From Candidatus Planktophila dulcis (GTDB lineage Bacteria > Actinomycetota > Actinomycetes > Nanopelagicales > Nanopelagicaceae), in contig NZ_CP016777.1 of NCBI RefSeq assembly GCF_002288225.1, positions 372,001 through 436,000 on the forward strand: a stretch of DNA of 64,000 nucleotides, in the 5' to 3' direction. Position numbers and translations under genes: made by a program. Below, one piece after another: positions 48,718-58,453 of the stretch; within the stretch, counting starts at the first letter, position 1, and every line of letters begins with the position of its first letter. The notes under the pieces are model-generated. The model was not told the origin of the DNA, did not search any database, and was given only the letters and a program-made list of their open reading frames with translations.

Positions 48718-51093
48718 ATGGGCATATCTGAAAAGGATTGCGCGATACTGGAGGAGATTCAATCTCGCGCCTTATGGCTTGCGGTTCGAATGATCGATCA
48801 TGCAAACCATGACAGAGTAAATAACGATGGAATCAAAGTGGGCGGACATCAAGCTTCAAGTGCTTCCATGTCATCAATTCTGACTTCGCTCTATATGTAT
48901 CACCTCAATGCGCATGATCGTGTGAGCGTTAAGCCCCATTCATCTCCCTTCTTTCACTCCATCCAATACCTGCTAGGAAATCTTGATAAGAAGTATTTGA
49001 CGATGTTAAGAAGCGCTGGTGGATTACAGAGCTATCCATCTAGAACGAAAGATCCTGATGTTGTTGATTTCTCTACAGGTTCAGTGGGATTAGGCGCTGC
49101 AGCCCCGCTCTTTGCAGGAGTTACTAGGCGCTATGTGGATGCTCACTTTGGCGCAAGACCGGCCTCTCGCTTTATTGCTCTCATAGGTGATGCAGAACTC
49201 GATGAAGGCAATATCTGGGAGGCAGTTGCAGATCCTGCAACCGATGGACTTGGCAATGTGATGTGGGTCGTTGACTTCAATCGTCAATCTTTAGACCGAG
49301 TAATTCCAGGTATCCGTATCGCACAATGGCGTGCCCAATTTGAAGCTGCTGGGTGGCATGTGGCTGAGGTGAAGTATGGCTCAAAGCTCAAGAAAGCATT
49401 CTCAGCTAGTGGCAGTGAGCCATTTAAGAAATGGTTTGATGACATTCCTAATGAGCAGTATCAATCACTCTATGGGCAAAAGCTCGAAGATCTGAGGGCT
49501 CGTTTTCTAGACGGTGCACCCACCGGAGTTGCTGAGCACCTAAAGAAGTATTCCGATACTGAACTATTTGAAATTCTGAGCGATCTTGGTGGTCACAATA
49601 TCGAGTCACTCGTTGAGACATTTGAATCATGTGATGCAGTTACTGACCGCCCTAGCGTTGTTTTTGCTTACACAGTAAAGGGTTGGGGCCTTCCTATGGC
49701 TGGAGACCCACGTAATCACTCAGCGCAGATGTCTACTGAGCAAATCGATGTCATGCGCAGCGCTATGGGTTTGAGCTTAGATAATGAATGGGATGGCTTT
49801 GATCTAGATACCGCTGCAGGTACTTTTCTTGCAAAACGTAATGCAGCGCTGAAACGTGCCAGCTCATCAAAGGAGATCAGTGCAGTAATACCAACGACGA
49901 CTAATCCAAAGAGCACGGGAATGATTTCAACCCAAGAGGTATTTGGACGCGTATTAACTGAGATTAGTCGCGATGAAGCTATCAGGCCATATCTTGTAAC
50001 AACTGCTCCGGATGTTGCCACCTCGACAAACCTTGGTGGATTTATTAATAGGACTGGAGTATTTCATCCGCAAGAGTTACGCCGATGGAATGAAGATCCT
50101 GTTCTCAAATGGGCAGAAGGCCCTACGGGCCAACATATTGAGCTAGGTATCAGTGAGATGAATCTATTCATGCTCCTTGGCATGCTCGGCCTCTCTCATG
50201 ATCACTCAGATCAACCACTTATTCCTATCGGTACTGTCTATGACCCATTTGTTCTTCGTGGTCTTGATGCATTTATCTATAGCGTCTATTCAGGTGCGAA
50301 ATTTATTATTGCTGGCACTCCATCAGGTGTGACACTTGCACCAGAAGGTGGAGCCCACCAATCAACAATTACACCTTCGGTTGGCATGGAGCTACCGGGA
50401 GTAGTTTTGATGGAACCTGCCTATGCGCAGGCACTTGATTGGATGCTCTGTGATGCCATTGCACATGTTGCCGGCAATAAGAGCGATACAACCCCAGATT
50501 TGCGCCCCAGTGAACTTGCTTTCTATTTCCGTCTCACCACACGCCCAATTGATCAAGCTCCATTTGCACAAGCGCGAGAGCGATTAGGAGATGCTCTCCT
50601 TCGCACCCAAGTTCTTGCAGGTGCTTATCGCTTAGTCGATGGTCGCAATACTCCTGGAGTATCACTTGATGATTCACAAGCACCTGTAGTTCATCTCGTT
50701 GCAACAGGTGCTGTGATGCCTGAAGTATTACTTGCGGCCCAAGAACTTGCTCAAGAGGGGGTTATTGCCCACGTTGTTGAAGTAACTTCACCTGGACGCC
50801 TCTATGGAAGCTGGCAGCGCACTCTCAAGCAAGGAATTCGCACAGCGAGCACACCATCTTTTCCTGGTGCGCTACGTCCGATCTTTACTGAGCGTGCACC
50901 GATTGTCTCAGTTCATGATGGCGCATCGCATGCGATGTCATGGCTTGGTTCAGCACTGGGAATGCCACAAGTAGCAATGGGCGTTGACACCTTTGGTCAA
51001 TCAGGAACGATTGCTGACCTTTATCGAATCCATGATCTTGATAGTGGATCCATCGTCAATGGCGCACTAGCTGCGCTAAGTTTGAATGTGTAG
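48718..51093 (+). CDS. Pyruvate-dehydrogenase-E1-like / transketolase-like TPP enzyme
   Basis: 791 residues, shorter than AceE (about 890-920). ThDP-binding motif GDAELDEGNIWEAVADPATD to WVVDFNRQ is intact; the pyrimidine domain has QHIELGISEMNLFM and APEGGAHQST, and a transketolase C-terminal domain follows. No E2 or E3 gene is nearby, so it may act on its own or with the housekeeping complex. Candidate substrates are 2-oxo acids such as pyruvate or 2-oxobutyrate, but this is inference. Confidence 0.85.
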   Translation: MGISEKDCAILEEIQSRALWLAVRMIDHANHDRVNNDGIKVGGHQASSASMSSILTSLYMYHLNAHDRVSVKPHSSPFFHSIQYLLGNLDKKYLTMLRSAGGLQSYPSRTKDPDVVDFSTGSVGLGAAAPLFAGVTRRYVDAHFGARPASRFIALIGDAELDEGNIWEAVADPATDGLGNVMWVVDFNRQSLDRVIPGIRIAQWRAQFEAAGWHVAEVKYGSKLKKAFSASGSEPFKKWFDDIPNEQYQSLYGQKLEDLRARFLDGAPTGVAEHLKKYSDTELFEILSDLGGHNIESLVETFESCDAVTDRPSVVFAYTVKGWGLPMAGDPRNHSAQMSTEQIDVMRSAMGLSLDNEWDGFDLDTAAGTFLAKRNAALKRASSSKEISAVIPTTTNPKSTGMISTQEVFGRVLTEISRDEAIRPYLVTTAPDVATSTNLGGFINRTGVFHPQELRRWNEDPVLKWAEGPTGQHIELGISEMNLFMLLGMLGLSHDHSDQPLIPIGTVYDPFVLRGLDAFIYSVYSGAKFIIAGTPSGVTLAPEGGAHQSTITPSVGMELPGVVLMEPAYAQALDWMLCDAIAHVAGNKSDTTPDLRPSELAFYFRLTTRPIDQAPFAQARERLGDALLRTQVLAGAYRLVDGRNTPGVSLDDSQAPVVHLVATGAVMPEVLLAAQELAQEGVIAHVVEVTSPGRLYGSWQRTLKQGIRTASTPSFPGALRPIFTERAPIVSVHDGASHAMSWLGSALGMPQVAMGVDTFGQSGTIADLYRIHDLDSGSIVNGALAALSLNV

Positions 51094-51105
51094 CAAGTTC
51101 TCACC

Positions 51106-52350
51106 ATGGAGCTAGAAGTTTCACACCTGAAGAATCCAATCATCCCATCGCGCGGTGTCTGCGATCCTCATATCCATCTCTTTGACGGACGGGCCTATCT
51201 CTATGCATCCCATGATTTCTCTCGCGATAACACCTTATGGCGCATGCAAGATTGGCAGATTTGGTCATCAGCTAATTTAGTTGAATGGAAATTGGAATCA
51301 ACTCTTCGCCCAGAAGATCTCTATATGGGGCCTTCCGAGCAATGCTGGGCAGTCGATGCTGCTACTAAAAATGGCACCTACTTCCTCTACTTCTCAGATG
51401 GCAATCAAAGAACAGGTGTTGCAACTTCACATTCACCGGGTGGTCCCTTTATTGATGCTCTCGGCAAGCCACTTTTGGATGGAACGCTGACAACAACTAC
51501 CGAGTATGACCCTGCCGTATTTATCGATAGCGATGGTTCTGCCCACATCTTATTTGGTGGGCCTTCGTGGGCATACGGTGAAGGCGCTGGCTATTTCATG
51601 GCCGAGCTAGGTGATGACATGATTTCCATAAAGGGTGAAGCAAAACGCATTGAAGTAGGTCACGATGCAGATGACAAAGCATCCCTTCATAAACACAATG
51701 GAACGTATTACCTCACCTGGGCATCTTTCTATGCCACATCTAAAAATCTCTATGGCCCATACACATTCCGAGGAAACTTTGGAGCATCTCCTGATCATGG
51801 CTCCTTCTTCTCCATGAATAATCAAGATTTCAATGCATTCACAATCTTTGATCCTCACTTTGTCCATCGCGCAAGTGGAATCACCTATATTCATTACAGA
51901 GATAATGGAGAGATCGTTACCGATGGCCTCATAGTTGAAATGGGTGTTGGTCAATACGATGCGCAATGGAACAAAATTGAGGCTGAGTGGTTTATGGCAG
52001 CACACAACTGCTCGAAGAAGGAAAATCCTCGGTTAGGTTTTGACGTTTCCAATATCAAGGATGGCTCTTATCTTTACTATCCGAAGGTTAGGAATATTCC
52101 TAAGAATGCTCTGATTCACTTCTATGCATCTCCAACAGTTGATACGACAATTCAAATCCACTCACAATCAGTTGATGGTCCATTACTTGGAACGTGTCTT
52201 CTTGAGCCAGGTTTTCTTGCTTGGAAAGGTTATCGATCATTTTCAACTCGCCTCAATAACAGTGGGGGAGAAGAGGATATTTATCTAGTCTTTAGAGGTG
52301 AGGGTGAGTCACTTGTTAATCTTGATTGGTTCTCCTTTGCAAAAGAGTAA
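51106..52350 (+). CDS. Glycoside hydrolase, GH43-like
   Basis: 414 residues, no signal peptide, so cytoplasmic. Five-bladed propeller signs: CDPHIHLFDGRAYLYASHD (catalytic base Asp), AVDAATKNGTYFLYFSDG, TEYDPAVFIDSDGSAHILFGG and LHKHNGTYYLTWAS. The last 110 residues look like a carbohydrate-binding beta-sandwich. Probably cleaves arabinosides, xylosides or galactosides brought in by the ABC importer. Confidence 0.85.
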   Translation: MELEVSHLKNPIIPSRGVCDPHIHLFDGRAYLYASHDFSRDNTLWRMQDWQIWSSANLVEWKLESTLRPEDLYMGPSEQCWAVDAATKNGTYFLYFSDGNQRTGVATSHSPGGPFIDALGKPLLDGTLTTTTEYDPAVFIDSDGSAHILFGGPSWAYGEGAGYFMAELGDDMISIKGEAKRIEVGHDADDKASLHKHNGTYYLTWASFYATSKNLYGPYTFRGNFGASPDHGSFFSMNNQDFNAFTIFDPHFVHRASGITYIHYRDNGEIVTDGLIVEMGVGQYDAQWNKIEAEWFMAAHNCSKKENPRLGFDVSNIKDGSYLYYPKVRNIPKNALIHFYASPTVDTTIQIHSQSVDGPLLGTCLLEPGFLAWKGYRSFSTRLNNSGGEEDIYLVFRGEGESLVNLDWFSFAKE

Positions 52351-52396
52351 TCAAGTCACAGTAGCTATGAGAAAGGAGATATAACTAAAATTTCTC

Positions 52397-52424
52397 TTGC
52401 ATATAGAGAGAAGGAAGTTATACT
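52397..52424 (+). promoter_or_regulatory. Promoter of prpBCD with an overlapping inverted repeat
   Basis: -35 TTGCAT (52397-52402), 16-base spacer, -10 TATACT (52419-52424) ending 6 bases before the prpB ATG, so the mRNA is leaderless. TTCTCT and AGAGAA form a 6-bp inverted repeat flanking the -35, a possible regulator site. Confidence 0.65.
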
Positions 52425-52430
52425 TAACTC

Positions 52431-53312
52431 ATGTCCACTACATCTGCTGGAGCAAGATTTCGTAACGCTTTAGCTGATGAGAACCCTCTTCAAATAGTTG
52501 GAACAATCAGCGCTAATCACGCGCTCCTTGCACAACGCGCAGGCTATAAGGCAATTTATCTCTCAGGTGGTGGAGTGGCAGCCGGTTCTCTCGGTATCCC
52601 AGATTTAGGAATTACGACCCTAGAAGATGTTCTGACAGATGTACGCCGCATTACCAATGTTTGTGAGCTCCCACTCTTGGTCGATGCTGATACAGGATTT
52701 GGCGCCTCAGCTCATAACATTGCTCGCACAGTCAAAGATTTGATTAAGGCAGGGGCTGCTGCCATGCATATCGAAGATCAAGTGGGGGCTAAACGTTGTG
52801 GGCATCGCCCCAATAAAGAGGTTGTCTCTCAAGCAGAGATGGTCGATCGCATTAAGGCTGCCGTAGATGCGCGCACAGATGAGAACTTTGCAATCATGGC
52901 TCGGACAGATGCGATCGCTATCGAAGGAATAGATGCTGCCCTCGAGCGCGTGCACGCCTATATAGAGGCAGGTGCTGATCTGATCTTCCCTGAAGCAATT
53001 ACTACTCTTGAAGATTTTAAGAAGTTCAGTCAGGCTACTTCGAAGCCAATTCTGGCCAACATCACCGAGTTTGGCATGACGCCACTTTTTACACGCGATG
53101 AGTTAGCTGCAAGTGGCGTGAAAATGATTTTGTATCCACTCTCTGCATTTAGAGCGATGAATAAGGCTGCCGAAAATGTCTATGAGGCAATACGTCGCGA
53201 TGGAACTCAAGCTGGAGTATTGGAGACCATGCAGACTCGTGAAGAGCTCTATCAAAGCATTGACTACTACAAGTACGAAGAACGCCTAGATAAACTCCAG
53301 AAAGATAAGTAG
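52431..53312 (+). CDS. prpB: 2-Methylisocitrate lyase
   Basis: 293 residues. ICL/PEP-mutase barrel with the lyase signature [15 protein letters not shown] (catalytic Cys in KRCGH), DADTGFG metal ligands and IEDQVGAK. Splits 2-methylisocitrate into pyruvate and succinate, the last step of the methylcitrate cycle. Own leaderless promoter. Confidence 0.95.
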   Translation: MSTTSAGARFRNALADENPLQIVGTISANHALLAQRAGYKAIYLSGGGVAAGSLGIPDLGITTLEDVLTDVRRITNVCELPLLVDADTGFGASAHNIARTVKDLIKAGAAAMHIEDQVGAKRCGHRPNKEVVSQAEMVDRIKAAVDARTDENFAIMARTDAIAIEGIDAALERVHAYIEAGADLIFPEAITTLEDFKKFSQATSKPILANITEFGMTPLFTRDELAASGVKMILYPLSAFRAMNKAAENVYEAIRRDGTQAGVLETMQTREELYQSIDYYKYEERLDKLQKDK

Positions 53313-53342
53313 AACTCCGCCAAGAAGTAAAGGGTGAGCACT

Positions 53343-54479
53343 ATGGTCGATTTTAAGCCGAAGAAATCTGTCGCACTCTCTGGCGTTGTAGCGGGCAATA
53401 CAGCGCTCTGTAGCGTGGGTAAGAGCGGCAATGATCTTCATTACCGAGGTTTTGATATTGCAGATCTTGCAGCTCACTGTGAATTTGAAGAGGTAGCGCA
53501 CCTATTGATTCATGGGACTCTGCCATCACGGTCAGAACTTGCCTCCTATAAAGCTAAATTGAAGAGTCTTCGAAGTTTGGCGCCATCGGTGAAGAATATT
53601 CTTGAGCAAATCCCTGCAACTGCCAATCCTATGGATGTTATGCGCACAGGAGTCTCAGCACTTGGTTGCGTAGCACCTGAATCACTTGATCACAATGAGG
53701 TGCAGGCAAAAGAGGTCACCGATACTTTGATTGCATCATTGGGATCAATACTCATTTATTGGTATCACTTTGCCAATAGCGGCATACGCATCGAAGTAGA
53801 GACTGATGATGATTCCATTGGAGGACATTTCCTTCATATGCTCCATGGCGAGGCGCCAAGTAAGCTCTGGATAGATTCGATGCATGCGTCCCTTATTCTC
53901 TATGCCGAACATGAATTTAATGCCTCAACATTTGCAGGTCGTGTTATCGCAGGAACTAATTCTGATATCTACTCTGCAATTACAGGTGCGATCGGTGCTC
54001 TACGTGGACCTAAGCATGGCGGTGCCAATGAGGTAGCACTTGAGATTCAAGAGCGATATAGCAATCCAGATCAAGCTGAGGCAGATATCAGAGCTCGCGT
54101 TGCCAATAAAGAGGTCGTCATTGGTTTTGGACACCCTGTCTATACAGTCTCTGATCCACGTAATGAGATCATTAAGAAGATTGCTAAGGAGCTATCCCAA
54201 GACCAAGGCAGCACAGAGCTCTATGACATCGCATCAAGGATTGAATCTGTGATGTGGGAGATTAAGAATATGTTCCCTAACCTTGATTGGTTCTCAGCTG
54301 TTGCCTATAACCAGATGAAGATACCTACTGAGTTATTTACACCTATCTTTGTCATCTCCCGCACAACTGGGTGGGCAGCACATGTGATTGAACAGCGCAT
54401 AGATAACAAAATCATTAGACCCAGCGCCAATTACACAGGCCCTGAAGATCTCACCTTTATCCCGATAGAGAAACGGTAA
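53343..54479 (+). CDS. prpC: 2-Methylcitrate synthase / citrate synthase II
   Basis: 378 residues from ATG 53343; a GTG at 53334 is 3 codons upstream. Short type II citrate synthase with [17 protein letters not shown] (His), [16 protein letters not shown] (His) and [10 protein letters not shown]. In this neighbourhood it most likely condenses propionyl-CoA with oxaloacetate. 30 bases after prpB. Confidence 0.94.
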   Translation: MVDFKPKKSVALSGVVAGNTALCSVGKSGNDLHYRGFDIADLAAHCEFEEVAHLLIHGTLPSRSELASYKAKLKSLRSLAPSVKNILEQIPATANPMDVMRTGVSALGCVAPESLDHNEVQAKEVTDTLIASLGSILIYWYHFANSGIRIEVETDDDSIGGHFLHMLHGEAPSKLWIDSMHASLILYAEHEFNASTFAGRVIAGTNSDIYSAITGAIGALRGPKHGGANEVALEIQERYSNPDQAEADIRARVANKEVVIGFGHPVYTVSDPRNEIIKKIAKELSQDQGSTELYDIASRIESVMWEIKNMFPNLDWFSAVAYNQMKIPTELFTPIFVISRTTGWAAHVIEQRIDNKIIRPSANYTGPEDLTFIPIEKR

Positions 54480-54484
54480 TCCAC

Positions 54485-55927
54485 ATGTCATCACATATCG
54501 TTCAATCAAATCTCGCCTACGATAAAGAGATCATCGATATCGTGGATTATGTAATCAATTTCAAGGTGACATCCGATGTGGCATATGAGACCGCATGGAA
54601 CTGCTTTATGGACACATTGGGCTGTGGCTTAGAGGCTCTGGAATACGAAGCCTGCACAAAGTTACTAGGACCTGTCGCACCTGGAGTCAGCGTTAAAAAT
54701 GGAGTGAAAGTTCCAGGCACCAGCTATGAACTCGATCCCGTGCAAGGGGCTTTTAATATCGGGGCGATGATTCGTTGGTTAGATTTTAATGACACCTGGC
54801 TTGCCGCTGAATGGGGACACCCATCAGATAACTTGGGTGGCATTCTGGCAACTGCAGATTGGCTCTGCCGCACAACCGATAAGAAATTTACAATTCGCGA
54901 CGTTCTCACAGCGATGATTAAGGCGCATGAGATTCAAGGGTGTATCGCACTTGAAAACTCATTTAATAAGGTCGGCATCGATCACGTCATTCTTGTCAAG
55001 GTTGCATCGACAGCAGTTGTAGCTCAGATGATGGGGCTAACCCGAGATCAAATTCTTGCAGCCGTCTCACTTGCCTGGGTTGATGGTCAATCACTGCGCA
55101 CCTATCGCCACTTTCCTAATGCAGGCTCTAGAAAGTCATGGGCTGCAGGCGATGCCACATCCCGCGCTGTGCGCTTAGCTCTGATCGCATCTACCGGTGA
55201 GATGGGATATCCAACAGCTCTTACTGCAAAGATATGGGGCTTCTACGATTCATCTTTCCGCGGTAACCACTTCACCTTCCAGCGTGAATACGGGACATAT
55301 GTCATGGAAAATATCCTCTTTAAGATTTCCTTTCCTGCAGAGTTTCACTCACAGACTGCAGTCGAAGCTGCCATGACACTTCACCGAGCGATGGTTGCAG
55401 CCGGTAAGAGCGCTGCAGAGATTAAAAAGGTGACTATCCGTACTCATGAAGCATGTATCCGTATTATCGATAAGAAGGGCCCCTTAAATAACCCTGCAGA
55501 TCGCGATCACTGCATTCAATATATGGTCGCAGTACCTCTGATCTTTGGCCGACTGACTGCCCGTGATTATGAAGAAGATATTGCAGCAGATCCTCGCATT
55601 GACCTACTTCGCGAGAAGATAATCTGCGTTGAAGATTCTCAATACTCAGCTGATTATCACAACCCCGAAAAACGCTCTATTGCCAATGCCATCACTATTG
55701 AATTTGATGATGGAAGCATCCTTGGGGAGGAGGCAGTTGAATATCCAATAGGCCATGCGCGCAGGCGCATAGAGGGCATCCCTCTTCTAGTGGAGAAGTT
55801 TAAAGTCAACCTTGCTCGCATTTATGGCAAGGAGCAGCAAGATCAAATCCTTGCCCTCTCACTTGATTACGAGAAGTTAGCAAAGACTTCTGTCAGTGAC
55901 TATATGGATCTCTTAGCTAAGCGCTGA
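54485..55927 (+). CDS. prpD: 2-Methylcitrate dehydratase (MmgE/PrpD)
   Basis: 480 residues. MmgE/PrpD family: MIRWLDFNDTWLAAEWGHPSDNLGGI near residue 97 and GSRKSWAAGDATSRAVRLA near 217, both hallmark segments. Dehydrates methylcitrate to methyl-cis-aconitate; rehydration to methylisocitrate needs an aconitase encoded elsewhere. Completes the prpBCD set. Confidence 0.95.
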   Translation: MSSHIVQSNLAYDKEIIDIVDYVINFKVTSDVAYETAWNCFMDTLGCGLEALEYEACTKLLGPVAPGVSVKNGVKVPGTSYELDPVQGAFNIGAMIRWLDFNDTWLAAEWGHPSDNLGGILATADWLCRTTDKKFTIRDVLTAMIKAHEIQGCIALENSFNKVGIDHVILVKVASTAVVAQMMGLTRDQILAAVSLAWVDGQSLRTYRHFPNAGSRKSWAAGDATSRAVRLALIASTGEMGYPTALTAKIWGFYDSSFRGNHFTFQREYGTYVMENILFKISFPAEFHSQTAVEAAMTLHRAMVAAGKSAAEIKKVTIRTHEACIRIIDKKGPLNNPADRDHCIQYMVAVPLIFGRLTARDYEEDIAADPRIDLLREKIICVEDSQYSADYHNPEKRSIANAITIEFDDGSILGEEAVEYPIGHARRRIEGIPLLVEKFKVNLARIYGKEQQDQILALSLDYEKLAKTSVSDYMDLLAKR

Positions 55928-55930
55928 TAC

Positions 55931-57151
55931 TCACAACTTCTTTGTACTACCGATAAAGCTTGCCTGAAAGGGAAGCAGAGGCATGATGCAGGCGTTAAAG
56001 GCGTGATAGACATCAGGCTTTCCAGACCATGTCATTGTTGTGACCTCTTGGGCTGCATTTAACTCGTGATGCCATGAACCAAATTTCTTATCGATGACAT
56101 GGTCTTGAATATACTGCCACCAGGTGTAGTAATCATCTAAGTATTGATCTTCTCCTGTGATTTTCCAGAGAGTAAAAGCAGCCATAAGAGCTTCAGCTGC
56201 TACCCATTGCATCCGTGAAGTTACAACCGGCTTCTTCTCCCAATCAATTGTGTAGACAAAGCCAGGAGATCCATCGGCAGCCCATCCATATCTCTTACCG
56301 ATCTCATAGATGGCACGAGCACTTTCAAGTACCCATGTGCGCCCCTGTTGCTCCTTGGGCATTGTTAGATCTAGTTGGAGTGCAAGACGAGACCATTCAA
56401 AGAGGTGTCCAATGGTGATGCCATAGGGGCGAAAGGGATCTGCTGGATTATCACTATTGAAATTGGTAAGCACATTCCACTTCGCATCAAAGTGCTCAGG
56501 CAACATCCACTCGCAGTCACGAGCAAATCCATCAAGTGCTCGCTGCGCTATCGCATAGGCACGATCTCTAAAAACAGTTTGACCAGTAGCCTCAAAGGCA
56601 GCTGTCAGCGCCTCAACGGCATGCATGTTGGGGTTGATTCCTCTATAGGAATCTAGGGATGAGAAATCCTGGCTCCAATCATTTCTCATCATCGAAAACT
56701 CTGGCTCCCAGAAGTACTTCTCAATAATTGCCTGTGCCTCATCAAATAACTCTTGAGCGCCTTGTACACCGAGTTCTATCGCTGTTGTGGCCCCAAGGAG
56801 TACAAACATGTGGTCATAGGCAAGTTTTCTATCGCTGACGACTGCGCCATCAGCGCTGACAGCGCTATAGAAGCCGCAGTTCTTCCTATCTCTAAAGATG
56901 TTACTCAGAGATTGCACACCATGCACAACGAGTTCTGTGCAATCTGCCAATCCCATCCGATGGCTTAAACCGAAGACTTGAATCTTTCTTGCCTGCATAT
57001 AACACTCAAGTGGTTTAGATGAATCTACTTTTCCATCTGCGGTGAGATAGCCGAACCCACCGGTATCAATGACCGAGCCACGTGCAAAGTTAAGTAGGGA
57101 GTGAGCCTCCTTCAGGAGAAACTCCTTGTGTTCTGCACTGATAGTTGCCAT
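55931..57151 (-). CDS. AGE-family sugar epimerase/isomerase
   Basis: 406 residues. Alpha/alpha-barrel of the N-acylglucosamine 2-epimerase / mannose isomerase / YihS group: catalytic-type histidines in NPNMHAVEALTAAFE, GHLFEWSRLALQ and PDVYHAFNACIMP, and the Arg in MQARKIQVFG. Most likely interconverts an aldose and a ketose such as mannose and fructose. Convergent with prpD, divergent from the kinase. Confidence 0.86.
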   Translation of the reverse strand: MATISAEHKEFLLKEAHSLLNFARGSVIDTGGFGYLTADGKVDSSKPLECYMQARKIQVFGLSHRMGLADCTELVVHGVQSLSNIFRDRKNCGFYSAVSADGAVVSDRKLAYDHMFVLLGATTAIELGVQGAQELFDEAQAIIEKYFWEPEFSMMRNDWSQDFSSLDSYRGINPNMHAVEALTAAFEATGQTVFRDRAYAIAQRALDGFARDCEWMLPEHFDAKWNVLTNFNSDNPADPFRPYGITIGHLFEWSRLALQLDLTMPKEQQGRTWVLESARAIYEIGKRYGWAADGSPGFVYTIDWEKKPVVTSRMQWVAAEALMAAFTLWKITGEDQYLDDYYTWWQYIQDHVIDKKFGSWHHELNAAQEVTTMTWSGKPDVYHAFNACIMPLLPFQASFIGSTKKL

Positions 57152-57175
57152 CCCGTTACGATACTATCGAATAAC
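57152..57175. promoter_or_regulatory. 24-bp divergent promoter with overlapping -10 boxes
   Basis: Forward TACTAT (57162-57167) ends 8 bases before the kinase ATG. Reverse TAGTAT (57161-57166) ends 9 bases before the epimerase ATG. The boxes share five base pairs, so the two promoters cannot open independently, and their -35 regions lie inside the opposite coding sequences. Confidence 0.55.
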
Positions 57176-57799
57176 ATGAAAAGCCTGACTCGCGATAGCG
57201 CACTTATCCGTGCGACTTCGCTTCAAGAGAGATCTCCTCGATTCATCTTAGGAATCGTTGGTAAGCCTGGCGTTGGAAAATCCACCTTTACCGATTACTT
57301 ACGTGAGCGCCTTTCACAGGAGTTAGTAGCCATTCTTCCTATGGATGGCTTTCATATGAGTAATGAAGAGTTAATTGAGCTCGGCCGTCGTGAGCGTAAG
57401 GGATCCCTGGACACCTTTGATGTTGATAGCTTTATTCAGACACTTGCACAGGTCAAGAAGTGCGAAGGTGATGTGAGATTTCCAATTTTTAAGCGAGAGA
57501 TTGAGGCATCGATTGCTGATGCAGGGGTAATCCCAGCTACGGCACAGTTAGTTATTGTTGAAGGCAATTACCTGCTCCATACCGATTCTGGTTGGGAAGA
57601 TGTGGCTAGTTACCTAGATGAGACGTGGTATCTAACGGTAGATGATCAGCTACGTATGCAGAGATTAATTGCTAGGCATATCGCATTTGGTAAGCCTGCC
57701 CAGGATGCCAAGGATTGGTCTGAAGGCACAGATGAAGTAAATGCCCGCATAATCCAAGAATCTGAAAGCAAGGCGGACTTCGTCGTCACCTTAAGTTAA
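57176..57799 (+). CDS. P-loop kinase, uridine-kinase-like (FrcK/YggC group)
   Basis: 207 residues from ATG 57176. Walker A GIVGKPGVGKSTF, PMDGFHMSNEEL and the VIVEGNYLLH segment are typical of the nucleoside/nucleotide kinase-like family, members of which sit next to sugar ABC transporters and phosphorylate sugars. Paired with an epimerase/isomerase, it may phosphorylate the resulting ketose. Confidence 0.83.
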   Translation: MKSLTRDSALIRATSLQERSPRFILGIVGKPGVGKSTFTDYLRERLSQELVAILPMDGFHMSNEELIELGRRERKGSLDTFDVDSFIQTLAQVKKCEGDVRFPIFKREIEASIADAGVIPATAQLVIVEGNYLLHTDSGWEDVASYLDETWYLTVDDQLRMQRLIARHIAFGKPAQDAKDWSEGTDEVNARIIQESESKADFVVTLS

Positions 57800-57877
57800 G
57801 ACAGAAACTTTGAGAGGGCTTCTTTTAAGGCCCTGCTATAGAATTTGAGCATAACCTTCTTGAAAGCGTGTTGAGTA

Positions 57878-58240
57878 ATGCCAGATAAGTGCGCCACCGT
57901 CATCTTCGATGGAGAATGCAGATTCTGCCTCGCATCGCTGAACTGGTTGCGTAGCAACCTTGATATTGAGGCACACCCCTTTCAGAGCGCAGATCTTGCA
58001 GGCTTTCACCTCACACGAGCACAGTGTGAGAGAGAGGTCATCGCACTGATTGATGGCACGGTCTATGGCGGGGCGCAAGCGGTAGCGCAATTGCTTGCAC
58101 TGCGCGGCAATCGAGGCCTCTCTCGATGTGTGAGGGCATCAGGAAAGCTCGGTGATCTGGGCTATCACTGGGTTGCAACGCATCGAAATTCACTACCGAT
58201 AAAGGCACTCACAGTTCTCCTTGAGCGTGCTGTGCGTTAA
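57878..58240 (+). CDS. DCC family thiol-disulfide oxidoreductase (DUF393)
   Basis: 120 residues. Begins with VIFDGECRFCLASLNWL, the family DGxCxxC motif, and has the downstream TVYGGAQAVAQLL segment. Thioredoxin-like redox protein; partner unknown. The gap 58241-58303 holds the start region of the next small gene. Confidence 0.88.
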   Translation: MPDKCATVIFDGECRFCLASLNWLRSNLDIEAHPFQSADLAGFHLTRAQCEREVIALIDGTVYGGAQAVAQLLALRGNRGLSRCVRASGKLGDLGYHWVATHRNSLPIKALTVLLERAVR

Positions 58241-58303
58241 CGAGCGCTGCCACCTGCCCTGGGCATAAGATTTGCATCTACCTACCTAGAAAAGAGATAT
58301 CTC

Positions 58304-58453
58304 ATGGGCGCTTGCCAATGTGGTTACACAACAGATCCTGAGAAGAATTGCAACGGAACACATAAGGTCGTTGCGGCAGTTAAAGCTGATATTGCAGAGA
58401 AGCTTGCAGAGAACGGCTTCCCTCACGCATCTGAATACGTAAAGAATAACTAA
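58304..58453 (+). CDS. 49-aa CDGSH-type iron-sulfur protein
   Basis: The N-terminus GACQCGYTTDPEKNCNGTH matches the 3-Cys/1-His 2Fe-2S pattern (CxC...CxxxH), with CNGTH in place of CDGSH. The rest is a helix rich in Ala and Lys. One of the smallest possible members, just the cluster-binding cap. Probably an electron carrier or sensor. Stop overlaps the convergent DoxX gene by 4 bases. Confidence 0.7.
   Translation: MGACQCGYTTDPEKNCNGTHKVVAAVKADIAEKLAENGFPHASEYVKNN

Noticed and set aside
44339-57799. Sulfoquinovose degradation as the role of the accessory region (AGE protein resembles YihS, TPP enzyme resembles transketolase)
   Set aside because: No sulfoquinovosidase-like GH31, no sulfosugar kinase/aldolase and no sulfonate exporter are seen, and the AGE family includes plain mannose isomerases.
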